Shown here in pieces: positions 14,191 to 21,274 of a stretch of DNA of 23,462 bases (position 1 is its first letter; every line of letters starts with the position of its first letter). The DNA is from SD8 sp035528475. Its GTDB lineage: Archaea > Halobacteriota > Methanomicrobia > Methanomicrobiales > Methanospirillaceae. The stretch lies in NCBI GenBank assembly GCA_035528475.1, contig DATKYO010000092.1:1-23462 (forward strand), written 5' to 3'. The notes under the pieces were generated by a model. That model saw only the letters and a list, made by a program, of their open reading frames with translations. It did no database searches and was not told the origin of the DNA. The position numbers and the translations under genes are program-made.

Positions 14191-15184
14191 CCCCTATATT
14201 CACTTCTGCCGGCGCTGAAGGGAGCGGTTCTTTTACCAGCACCAGTATCTTCCGGGTCAGGCTCTTGTGCACTCGCTGGAAATAGAGAGCCTCTACCTTC
14301 ATCACCTGGCCTGCAAGGGAAGTAATATCCCTGTGGGTGACCAGAACTGCCCTTCTTCCAGGCGCGAGGACCCGGCGTATCTCATGCAATGATTCTATGT
14401 AGAGGCTTTCCGGGCTTTTTGCCCATAATGAAGAAGACTGCCCGTAGGGAAGATCCGTGACAACTGCATCAATGGAAGATTCCTGGAAAGGAAGCGCCGT
14501 TGAATCGGCAACCAGCACATCCTCCTCGAAAAGATTTTTACGGCTCCCCTGTACCATCACCGGATCAATATCACTTCCGACAGCCCCGATTCCAAGCATA
14601 GCAGCCTCCAGCACAATTCCACCGGTTCCGCAGAACGGGTCAAGCATCCTCTCTCCCCGGCGTACCAGGGATATATTCACCAGAGCCCTTGCAGTTTTGG
14701 GCATCATTACCCCTGGATGGAAGAACGGCCTGTTACCCGGCCTTCTGTGGTAAAAGGATGCCCTGTCAAACCTATGAAGGACCCGTCCAAAATAACAACG
14801 GTTTTCGGAGATTACTGCACGGAACTCCTGTGCCGGGTCTTCGAGTGAGACCTCCCCCCTGATCATCGAACCAATCAACCGCTCCAGATCGCTCCCCGAC
14901 GCATCCATCGTCGTTCCATGCATTTTCTTCACTCTGGCTGCAAATGAACAGTCTGATGAGAGATCGAGCCGGGAAAGGAGGTCCCTGAGTTCTTCGCGGC
15001 GTGCCTCGCATTCCCCCAGGTATTCAAGGACATAATGGGCCAGGGCCAGTCTTCCTGCAATTTCCGGGTCTTCCGTCTCGACTACGGCCACCTGCTTCCG
15101 GCGATCAATGATCCGGCCCAGTATTTCAAGTTCCGCAAAGGGAATTTCCGGATGCTCCCCCGACAGCTCGACAATCAGCTTCAT
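14153..15184 (-). CDS. trmG10: tRNA (guanine10-N2)-methyltransferase, archaeal TrmG10 type
   Basis: The 343-residue protein has an N-terminal THUMP-like RNA-binding region (about 1-135) and a C-terminal Rossmann methyltransferase. The SAM-binding motif LDPFCGTGGIVLEA (181-194) and the catalytic TDLPYG (243-248) match the amino-methylating group that modifies G10 of tRNA to m2G/m22G in archaea. Length and order fit the family. The ATG at 15184 has no strong ribosome binding site, but the N-terminal MKLIVELSGEHPEIPFAELE is typical of THUMP proteins. It is the first gene of a unit with the PP2C phosphatase and diverges from the PfpI gene. Confidence 0.92.
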   Translation of the reverse strand: MKLIVELSGEHPEIPFAELEILGRIIDRRKQVAVVETEDPEIAGRLALAHYVLEYLGECEARREELRDLLSRLDLSSDCSFAARVKKMHGTTMDASGSDLERLIGSMIRGEVSLEDPAQEFRAVISENRCYFGRVLHRFDRASFYHRRPGNRPFFHPGVMMPKTARALVNISLVRRGERMLDPFCGTGGIVLEAAMLGIGAVGSDIDPVMVQGSRKNLFEEDVLVADSTALPFQESSIDAVVTDLPYGQSSSLWAKSPESLYIESLHEIRRVLAPGRRAVLVTHRDITSLAGQVMKVEALYFQRVHKSLTRKILVLVKEPLPSAPAEVNIGDGSDTLYRQYEQ

Positions 15185-15267
15185 TTTGTCTTCATAGAAT
15201 TGGTAGCAAACCTACATAAGACCGCTATTGAAGGAAGGGCGAATAATTTATCTTGATGCTCCGGGAA

Positions 15268-15276
15268 GGGTATATC
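15268..15276 (+). promoter_or_regulatory. Putative TATA box of the PfpI operon
   Basis: GGGTATATC is about 60 bases before the ATG at 15334 and predicts a leader of about 35 bases. A second AT-rich element at 15293-15300 (CATAAAAT) is an alternative giving a much shorter leader. Confidence 0.35.
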
Positions 15277-15333
15277 ACCGGCGGCCGGGAACCATAAAAT
15301 CTGTCGGTGAAAAGAGGGATGCAGGGGAAGAGT

Positions 15334-15846
15334 ATGAAACGAATAGCAGTGATGGTCACCGATATGTTTGAGGATGTGGAATATGCAGAGCCGGTCCGGG
15401 CCTTTCTGGATAATGGACACAAGGTAATTTGCGTCGGTCTTGAAGAAGGGGCCCTGGTTACCGGGAAGTCTCTCCACAGCACAATCACGATTGACCGGGC
15501 GGTAAGAGATGTGACAATAGATGAATTTGATGCACTCTTTATTCCGGGAGGATATTCACCGGATGCACTCAGGGTGGATCCGGATGCGGTATTATTCGTG
15601 AAAAATTTTGTAGAATCAAAAAAACCCGTCCTTGGCATCTGCCACGCAGCGCAACTACTCATTTCAGCCCGGGTACTGGAAGGGAGAAAGATAACCGGCT
15701 ATATTTCCATTGTCCAGGATATAAAGAATGCAGGCGCAGAGTATGTGGATTCCGAAGTAGTTCGGGACAATAATCTCCTGTTTTCGAGAAACCCAAAGGA
15801 TCTTCCCGCGTTTATCCGGGCATCCCTGGAATTGCTGGATACATAA
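15334..15846 (+). CDS. DJ-1/PfpI family protein
   Basis: The 170-residue product is a class I glutamine-amidotransferase-like DJ-1/PfpI protein. The nucleophile elbow GICHAAQLL (101-109) supplies C103 and H104, and E13 in FEDVE is the partner acid. The second position after the histidine motif is Ala where PfpI often has Gly-Pro. Relatives act as intracellular proteases, glyoxalases or protein deglycases and are linked to oxidative or carbonyl stress; the activity here is not determined. The open frame extends to a GTG at 15307, but the ATG at 15334 gives the standard MKRIAVMVTD N-terminus and follows CAGGGGAAGAG. Eighteen bases separate it from the flavin oxidoreductase gene, so the two likely form an operon. 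Confidence 0.9.
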   Translation: MKRIAVMVTDMFEDVEYAEPVRAFLDNGHKVICVGLEEGALVTGKSLHSTITIDRAVRDVTIDEFDALFIPGGYSPDALRVDPDAVLFVKNFVESKKPVLGICHAAQLLISARVLEGRKITGYISIVQDIKNAGAEYVDSEVVRDNNLLFSRNPKDLPAFIRASLELLDT

Positions 15847-15864
15847 TGCAGGAAGTGTGCGGAT

Positions 15865-17232
15865 ATGAAGACCTATGAGGTAGTAGTGCTGGGCTCGGGA
15901 GCAGGGGCATCCATTGCCAGCAGAGCTGTCTCTGCAGGTTTGAGCACCGCCCTTATTGATAAGGGGCCACTTGGTGGGACCTGTGTGAATACAGGGTGTA
16001 TCCCTTCAAAAATGCTCATTTATCCTGCAGATCTCATAGAGACCCTCAATAACATGGGAAAAGTGGGAGTGGAGGCTCAACTCATCTCGATTCACTTTTC
16101 GGAGATTATGGACAGGATGCGGGAAGTGAGGACCAGGAACAGTGAATATACCCGTTCCTGGATCAGAGAACACTCTTCGGGACTGGACTTCTACCAGGGA
16201 GAAGGAAGGTTTTTGGACGATCATGTAATTGAAGTGAACGATACCGCCATTCGTGGTAACCGCATTTTTCTCTGCACCGGCGCACGACCCCTTATCCCGC
16301 CGGTCGAGGGCATGGATACGATACCATTCCACACCAATGAAACCATTCTCGAACTCACACAGCCTCCGCATGATATGGTGATTATAGGGGGAGGCTACAT
16401 CGCCACAGAATATGCCCATTTCTTCGCAGCCATGGGAACAGAAGTGACCATTATCCAACGCAACCAGCGACTGCTCCCGGCAGAGGATGAGGAAATTTCT
16501 ACTGTCCTTTTTGAGGCATTAGAAAAAAGGATGACCATATTGACCGGAACCGAGGTAACTTCACTGGTGAGGAAAGGTGAGATCATACAGGTAATTGGAA
16601 AAAATACCAAAACAGGAGAACCTGTGCAAATCCCTGCCGGTACAGTACTGGTGGCCACCGGCAGGCGTTCAAATGCAGATACCCTGCATCTTGAAAATAC
16701 AGGAATAAAAACCGATAAAAAAGGGTATATTCTCACCAATGAATACCTGGAGACCAGCGTGGAAAACATCTGGGCTGTCGGTGACGCCAATGGGAAGCAG
16801 ATGTTTCGTCATGCCGCAAACAGGGAAGCCCTGATCGCCTGGCACAACGCAACCAGCCCGGAGAAAGTGGCTATGAATTACCGGGCGGTTCCTCATGCAG
16901 TCTATACATTCCCAAGGATTGCGTCTGTCGGGATGACCGGGGAGCTGGCCCGGAAAGACCATTTGGTCATGGTCGGGAGAACATCCTATGCGGACATCAC
17001 CAAGGGAGAGGCTATGAGGGAGGAAGCCGGCTTTGCCAGGGTAATCGTCGATCGGGACAACCGTACTATCCTTGGATTCCATATTATCGGGCCTGAAGCG
17101 CCCATTCTCATCCAGGAAATCGCGAATGCTATCATGAACGGGGAGACCGTGGATTCACTGGCAGGCATTCATATCCATCCGTCACTCTCGGAACTTATTC
17201 CCGCTACCCTGAAGCATCTTGAGGAGGGATAG
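15865..17232 (+). CDS. Dihydrolipoamide dehydrogenase/mercuric reductase-like flavin oxidoreductase
   Basis: The 455-residue enzyme is a class I pyridine-nucleotide disulfide oxidoreductase. In order it shows an FAD-binding GSGAGA (10-15), the redox disulfide GGTCVNTGCIPSK (C40, C45), a NAD(P)-binding GGGYIATEYA (175-184), ATGRRSN (264-270), AVGDANG (304-310) and the dimerisation domain ending with HIHPSLSE (H438, E443), the catalytic His-Glu pair. It transfers electrons between NAD(P)H and a disulfide substrate. No 2-oxoacid dehydrogenase genes are nearby, so lipoamide need not be the substrate, and the C-terminal Cys pair of mercuric reductase is absent. Context with PfpI suggests a thiol/redox-stress function. 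AGGAAGTG precedes the ATG. Confidence 0.92.
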   Translation: MKTYEVVVLGSGAGASIASRAVSAGLSTALIDKGPLGGTCVNTGCIPSKMLIYPADLIETLNNMGKVGVEAQLISIHFSEIMDRMREVRTRNSEYTRSWIREHSSGLDFYQGEGRFLDDHVIEVNDTAIRGNRIFLCTGARPLIPPVEGMDTIPFHTNETILELTQPPHDMVIIGGGYIATEYAHFFAAMGTEVTIIQRNQRLLPAEDEEISTVLFEALEKRMTILTGTEVTSLVRKGEIIQVIGKNTKTGEPVQIPAGTVLVATGRRSNADTLHLENTGIKTDKKGYILTNEYLETSVENIWAVGDANGKQMFRHAANREALIAWHNATSPEKVAMNYRAVPHAVYTFPRIASVGMTGELARKDHLVMVGRTSYADITKGEAMREEAGFARVIVDRDNRTILGFHIIGPEAPILIQEIANAIMNGETVDSLAGIHIHPSLSELIPATLKHLEEG

Positions 17233-17244
17233 GGGAAATTCCCC
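17232..17244. terminator. Perfect palindrome overlapping the oxidoreductase stop
   Basis: GGGGAA-A-TTCCCC begins on the last base of the TAG stop (17230-17232). The arms are the same as those of the palindromes at 1202-1216 and 5298-5310. The one-base centre is too tight for a hairpin without opening the inner pairs, so a DNA-level site is also possible. Confidence 0.4.
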
Positions 17245-17262
17245 TGAAAATGAAATTTTTCC

Positions 17263-17290
17263 GATTCAGGAGATGGAAGATGCCTGAATC
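17263..17290 (+). other. Hairpin in the 3' region of the oxidoreductase gene
   Basis: GATTCAGG (17263-17270) pairs perfectly with CCTGAATC (17283-17290) across a 12-base loop, followed by TTAATATT. It is likely a 3'-end or terminator structure for the PfpI-oxidoreductase transcript. Confidence 0.45.
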
Positions 17291-17368
17291 TTAATATTGG
17301 ATAAACCCTTTTGAATCGTCATTAATTCGGAAAAACCATTATTTAACAGGAGGGGGGAATGCTGCCCC

Positions 17369-17420
17369 TTTCCTACGGAAAGCGTCCTCCGTCCTTTCCT
17401 ACGGAAAGCGTCCTCCGTCC
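17369..17420. repeat. Two identical 26-bp tandem repeats, each containing a hairpin
   Basis: Units 17369-17394 and 17395-17420 are identical over 26 bases, followed by a truncated third start (TTTC). With the preceding C, each contains CTTTCC-TAC-GGAAAG (17368-17382, 17394-17408), a six-bp stem with a three-base loop. GGAAAG of the first unit can also pair with CTTTCC of the second. It is noncoding on both strands as far as I can tell. Confidence 0.85.
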
Positions 17421-17493
17421 TTTCTCGTACCACCCCCGCAACAGGAGATCCCTGAGCAGGGTTATTCATCGGGATACGAAAATGAATCGCTCC

Positions 17494-17560
17494 CTATAAA
17501 GTCCCTATCCCATCCCGCGGTTCGCCGCAGCGGCAGGGGCGAGCGGAGCGTGGCCCCTGG
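17494..17560 (+). other. TATA-like box followed by GC-rich hairpins; possible small RNA
   Basis: CTATAAA (17494-17500) is a good archaeal TATA match. About 20-30 bases on, GCGG-TTCG-CCGC (17517-17528) and GCCGC-A-GCGGC (17524-17534) are mutually exclusive hairpins. They are followed by CAGGGGC paired with GCCCCTG (17534-17540 with 17553-17559) around a 12-base loop. No reading frame follows. It could be a small RNA, or merely a GC-rich intergenic repeat of this genome. Confidence 0.3.
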
Positions 17561-17613
17561 GAGCGTCGGGAGGATCTTCATCTTCCAGATACCGTGAATA
17601 TCAGAATATCACT

Positions 17614-17619
17614 AAAAAA
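17614..17619 (-). terminator. Oligo-T terminator after dnaJ
   Basis: Read leftward, a run of six T (within ATCTTTTTTAGTG) occurs about 20 bases after the dnaJ stop at 17639. It would end the grpE-dnaK-dnaJ transcript. Confidence 0.55.
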
Positions 17620-17638
17620 GATATTTTGGAGATTTACC

Positions 17639-18772
17639 CTATTTTTTTCCCATGAACCCGGAAAAGAACCCTTTCTTCTCCGCGGAAGGCTGATACCCCT
17701 CCAACTCCAGGATCTTTTCATACAGTTCCCTGACTTCCGGTTGGGGTTGTTTTGGAATCACAATTTTCACGCGGATCAGGAGGTCCCCCGGTTTCCCTCT
17801 TCTCCTTACCCCCTCGCCGGGTATCTTGAGGGCGGTATTCTGCTGGATCCCGGATGGAATGTTCAGCTCCACATGCCGCTTTTCAATTGTCTCCACGTCC
17901 ACCACTGAACCCACCACTGCCTGTGAAGGGCTTATTTCGAGCATGGTCTCCAGGTTATCGCCTCTTCTTGTGAACCTCTCATGAGGCTTGACATACACCT
18001 CTATAAACAGATCACCGTTCGGCGCACCATAATCCCCTGCTTCACCATAGCCTTCCATTCTCAGGCGCATTCCCGTTTCCACACCTGCAGGGATATGTAC
18101 CGATATAGTTCGTTTCACCTGTTTATGGCCCGATCCCCTGCATTGGGCGCAGCGTTTCTCAGGAATGCGGCCTCTTCCGGCACACTCGCCGCAAGTTGTC
18201 ATACGTACAAACTGGCCGAAGATAGACTGGCTCATCTGTCGCATCTGACCAGTACCTCCGCATTTCGGGCAGTTTATGAGTTTCTTGGTTTCACTGCCGG
18301 TACCGTCACATGACGGACAGGCTTCAGAATGGGTCACATCAATATCCCTGTTGTTGCCGAACACTGCATCTTCGAGGGTTATCTGGATCTTCATCAGGAG
18401 GTCATTGCCAGCCTGCGGTCCGGTGTACCGCCTGCTGCCGAATCCACCCCCGCCAAAAAAATCGAAAATGTCCCCGAAACCGCTGAAATCTGCATGGAAA
18501 CCTCCTCCACCAAAACCTCCGGCACCGGTATAGGATCCTTTTGAGGCGCTGGTGAAGGAATCATGGCCCAGATGATCGTATTGTGCCCTCTTCTGGGAGT
18601 CTGACAGGACACTGTAGGCCTCATTTATCTTCTTGAACCGCTCTTCCGCACCCTCATCCTTGCAGACATCGGGGTGATATTTCCTGGCCAGGTTGCGGTA
18701 AGCCTTCTTGATCTCCTTCTCATCCGCATTCTTCGGTATACCGAGGGTATCGTAGTAGTCTCCCGCAGCCAT
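17639..18772 (-). CDS. dnaJ: Chaperone DnaJ (Hsp40)
   Basis: The 377-residue protein is a full-length type I Hsp40, the co-chaperone that delivers clients to DnaK and stimulates its ATPase. It has the J domain (about 1-70) with H33-P34-D35, a Gly/Phe-rich linker (about 75-115), and a zinc region with four CxxCxGxG repeats: C152/C155, C168/C171, C194/C197 and C208/C211. The C-terminal substrate-binding domains follow. The ATG at 18772 lies four bases after the dnaK stop, so it is the last gene of the grpE-dnaK-dnaJ operon. An oligo-T run ends the unit. In archaea this machinery is thought to have come from bacteria by transfer. Confidence 0.98.
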   Translation of the reverse strand: MAAGDYYDTLGIPKNADEKEIKKAYRNLARKYHPDVCKDEGAEERFKKINEAYSVLSDSQKRAQYDHLGHDSFTSASKGSYTGAGGFGGGGFHADFSGFGDIFDFFGGGGFGSRRYTGPQAGNDLLMKIQITLEDAVFGNNRDIDVTHSEACPSCDGTGSETKKLINCPKCGGTGQMRQMSQSIFGQFVRMTTCGECAGRGRIPEKRCAQCRGSGHKQVKRTISVHIPAGVETGMRLRMEGYGEAGDYGAPNGDLFIEVYVKPHERFTRRGDNLETMLEISPSQAVVGSVVDVETIEKRHVELNIPSGIQQNTALKIPGEGVRRRGKPGDLLIRVKIVIPKQPQPEVRELYEKILELEGYQPSAEKKGFFSGFMGKK

Positions 18773-18776
18773 GGAT

Positions 18777-20627
18777 TCACTCGTCTTTTACCTTGAAATC
18801 GGCATCCACCACGTTATCATCCTCTTGTGAGGGCTCCCCGCCGGGTGCCTCTCCGGCCTGGGCCTGCTCGGCCTTCTCAGCCTGAGCCTTCTGGTAGATC
18901 TTCGTGGTAATAGTATAGACCGCTTCTGTCAGCGCTTCCATTTCCTTCTTGATATCCTCGCTGTTATCGGATTCCAGGGCTTTCCGGAGACCGGTTACAT
19001 GCAGCTCAACCTTCTCCTTATCCTCGGGATCTATCTGGTCGGCGCTCTCTTTTAACATCTTTTCAGCAGAGAATATAGCCGTATCTGCCATATTGCGGAG
19101 TTCGATCTCCTCTCTCTTTGCCTTGTCTTCATCTTCGAAATTTTTGGAATTTTCGACCATCCTGTTGATCTCATCCTCCGAAAGGCGCTTGTCTCCCTTG
19201 ATCGTTATGGCCTGTTCATTACCGGTTCCCAGATCCTTTGCCGAGACATGAATGATCCCGTTTGCATCGATATCGAAAGTCACCTCAATCTGGGGAATGC
19301 CACGGGGAGCAAGTGGTATGCCTGTGAGCTGAAAACGCCCGAGCGTGAAGTTGTCTTTGGCCAACGCCCGTTCTCCCTGAACCACGTGTATCTCCACGCT
19401 GGTCTGGCTATCGGCAGCAGTACTGAAGATCTGGCTCTTCCTGGTGGGTATTGTCGTGTTCCGCTCGATCAGTTTTGTGGCGATGCCGCCAAGGGTCTCG
19501 ATTCCAAGAGTAAGCGGCGTCACGTCCAGCAGTACGATATCCTTCGCCTCGCCGGAAAGAACAGCTCCCTGGATGGCAGCACCCATGGCAACACATTCGT
19601 CAGGATTGATGCCCTTGTCCGGATCCTTGTGTAAAATGCGTTTTACCGTCTCCTGAACAATAGGACTCCGCGTCGAACCCCCCACCAGCAGCACATGGTC
19701 AATTTGTTCGGGGGACAGGTTTGAATCACTCAATGCCTGTTTCACAGGTCCAACCGTAGATTCTACCAGATCTCCAATCAGCTGTTCGAGCTTTGACCGT
19801 GTGAGATCAATATCCAGGAATTTGGGACCACTGGCATCGGTCGTGATATAGGGGAGATTGATATTTGTCTTCATCTTCTGGGAGAGCTCGATCTTTGCAT
19901 TTTCGGCAGCATCCCGCAGACGCTGTATGGCAATGGGATCCTTGTGTAAATCTACGCCTTCCTTCCTTTTGAACTCCTCAACAAGGTAGTTCATAACCTT
20001 CTGGTCAAAGTCGTCTCCTCCCAGGTGGTTATTTCCGGAGGTTGCCTTCACCTCAAAAACGCCGTCTCCCAGGGTAAGGATGGACACATCAAATGTGCCG
20101 CCTCCAAGATCATATACCAGGACCGTGACATCAGACTCTTTATCGATTCCATATGCCAGGGCACTTGCCGTCGGCTCATTGATGATTCTCAGCACTTCAA
20201 GCCCCGCAATCTGGCCGGCATCCTTAGTTGCCTGGCGCTGGGCGTCATTGAAGTACGCAGGCGTGGTGATGACCGCCTTGGTGATCTTTTCGCCAAGATA
20301 CGCCTCTGCATCAACCTTCATTTTCTGCAGGATCATTGCGGAGATCTCCTGGGGAGTATAGGATTTCTCATCAATCTTTTTCTTTTCCGCACTCCCCATC
20401 TTCCGCTTTATTGACTGGATTGTCCGGGCAGGATTGGTGATTGCCTGCCTCTTGGCCAGGCTTCCCACGAGGCGTTCCCCGTCCTTGGTAAATGCCACCA
20501 CGGATGGTGTAGTCCGCTGTCCCTCTGCATTTGGAATCACAACAGGTTTTCCTGCCTCCATGACTGCCATGCAGGAAAATGTGGTTCCAAGATCAATGCC
20601 TAAAATTTTCTCCTTGGCCATATTCAC
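18777..20627 (-). CDS. dnaK: Molecular chaperone DnaK (Hsp70)
   Basis: The 616-residue protein is a complete Hsp70, an ATP-driven cytosolic chaperone. The three family signatures are present: GIDLGTTFSC near the N-terminus, VYDLGGGTFDVSIL and VLLVGGSTRSPIVQ. The substrate-binding domain and helical lid follow, and the tail ends in DDNVVDADFKVKDE, close to the bacterial DnaK tail. The start is either GTG at 20627, overlapping the grpE TGA stop as GTGA and well spaced from GGAGAT, or ATG at 20621, which gives the more usual MAKEKILGIDLG N-terminus. I list the GTG because of its better ribosome binding site spacing. It is the middle gene of the operon. Confidence 0.98.
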   Translation of the reverse strand: MNMAKEKILGIDLGTTFSCMAVMEAGKPVVIPNAEGQRTTPSVVAFTKDGERLVGSLAKRQAITNPARTIQSIKRKMGSAEKKKIDEKSYTPQEISAMILQKMKVDAEAYLGEKITKAVITTPAYFNDAQRQATKDAGQIAGLEVLRIINEPTASALAYGIDKESDVTVLVYDLGGGTFDVSILTLGDGVFEVKATSGNNHLGGDDFDQKVMNYLVEEFKRKEGVDLHKDPIAIQRLRDAAENAKIELSQKMKTNINLPYITTDASGPKFLDIDLTRSKLEQLIGDLVESTVGPVKQALSDSNLSPEQIDHVLLVGGSTRSPIVQETVKRILHKDPDKGINPDECVAMGAAIQGAVLSGEAKDIVLLDVTPLTLGIETLGGIATKLIERNTTIPTRKSQIFSTAADSQTSVEIHVVQGERALAKDNFTLGRFQLTGIPLAPRGIPQIEVTFDIDANGIIHVSAKDLGTGNEQAITIKGDKRLSEDEINRMVENSKNFEDEDKAKREEIELRNMADTAIFSAEKMLKESADQIDPEDKEKVELHVTGLRKALESDNSEDIKKEMEALTEAVYTITTKIYQKAQAEKAEQAQAGEAPGGEPSQEDDNVVDADFKVKDE

Positions 20628-21169
20628 TCACTTTTATCTCCATTTGACGTTTCGCGTCCTTTTGAAACTGCAACCTTCGCGCATCGTATTACTTTTTCAT
20701 GCATGCAATACCCCGGGCATATCTCGTCGATAATAATACCCTCGTCACTCTCTGACGGGATATAGGCAATCGCTTCATGCACCTCTGGATTGAATGTCTG
20801 TCCCATGGACTCAATTCTCTTTATTCCATGGCGCTCCAGAATGGTTTCGAAAAGTTTGCTGATCTGCTCAAGCCCCTCCCTTGCAGAAGAACCTTCCGCA
20901 TTAAGAGCTCTCTCAAAATTATCGATCACTTCGATAAGCGCAACAGCAAATTCCTCCACTGCAAAGTTGATTCGGGTATTGATGTCCCGATTCATTCTTT
21001 TCTTGTAATTGTCAAAATCCGCTGCAAGCCGAAGGAATCGACTGTTGAGCTCATCATACTGTTTCTGCAATTCTTCCGGATCAGGGGAGGATTTTTCCGG
21101 CTTTACCCCCGAAATTTCATTTTTTTCTTCATCAGGGCTACTAGAAGCCTCCTCTGTTGACCGAGCCAT
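20624..21169 (-). CDS. grpE: Nucleotide exchange factor GrpE
   Basis: The 181-residue protein promotes ADP release from DnaK. It has an acidic, Ser/Pro-rich disordered N-terminus (1-32), a long coiled-coil helix region (about 33-100, including RFLRLAADFDNYKKR) and the beta-domain with the FNPEVHEAI motif. The C-terminal segment VIRCAKVAVSKG is also typical. It is the first gene of the chaperone operon; its TGA stop overlaps the GTG of dnaK. A strong TATA box lies about 30-40 bases before the ATG, and the short leader contains TGATCATCG rather than a full ribosome binding site. Confidence 0.96.
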   Translation of the reverse strand: MARSTEEASSSPDEEKNEISGVKPEKSSPDPEELQKQYDELNSRFLRLAADFDNYKKRMNRDINTRINFAVEEFAVALIEVIDNFERALNAEGSSAREGLEQISKLFETILERHGIKRIESMGQTFNPEVHEAIAYIPSESDEGIIIDEICPGYCMHEKVIRCAKVAVSKGRETSNGDKSE

Positions 21170-21200
21170 ACGATGATCAAATATCTATTGCATTGTGGTT

Positions 21201-21210
21201 CTATATAAAT
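21201..21210 (-). promoter_or_regulatory. TATA box of the grpE-dnaK-dnaJ operon
   Basis: ATTTATATAG read leftward is a near-consensus archaeal TATA box, 32-41 bases before the grpE ATG. It predicts a leader of about 10 bases. The surrounding AT-rich stretch (21181-21260) also lies just past the stop of the upstream PP-loop gene and probably holds its terminator. Confidence 0.65.
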
Positions 21211-21274
21211 ATTTTTTATGTTACAAAAATGGAATCATGTAATATAAAGTTCAATTTTTCCAGTTGATGCGAAA

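Larger units (their letters stand above)
17233..17638. other. Gene-free, palindrome-rich intergenic region
   Basis: These 406 bases lie between the stops of the rightward oxidoreductase and leftward dnaJ genes. Besides the separately listed elements, GGGG-AATGCTG-CCCC (17354-17368) and CCCTG-AG-CAGGG (17450-17461) are further stems. At least seven inverted repeats occur in about 330 bases, with GC content changing sharply along the region. No convincing protein or tRNA is seen. Confidence 0.6.

Noticed and set aside
15307..15333. GTG start for the PfpI protein nine codons upstream
   Set aside because: It has no ribosome binding site, and it adds residues before the standard MKRIAVMVTD N-terminus of the family.
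17369..17420. CRISPR array
   Set aside because: The two 26-base units are directly adjacent with no spacers between them, and no cas gene is in the window.
17266..17469. Leftward 67-codon open frame in the palindrome-rich region
   Set aside because: It is built largely from the tandem hairpin repeats, has no family match and no good start signal.
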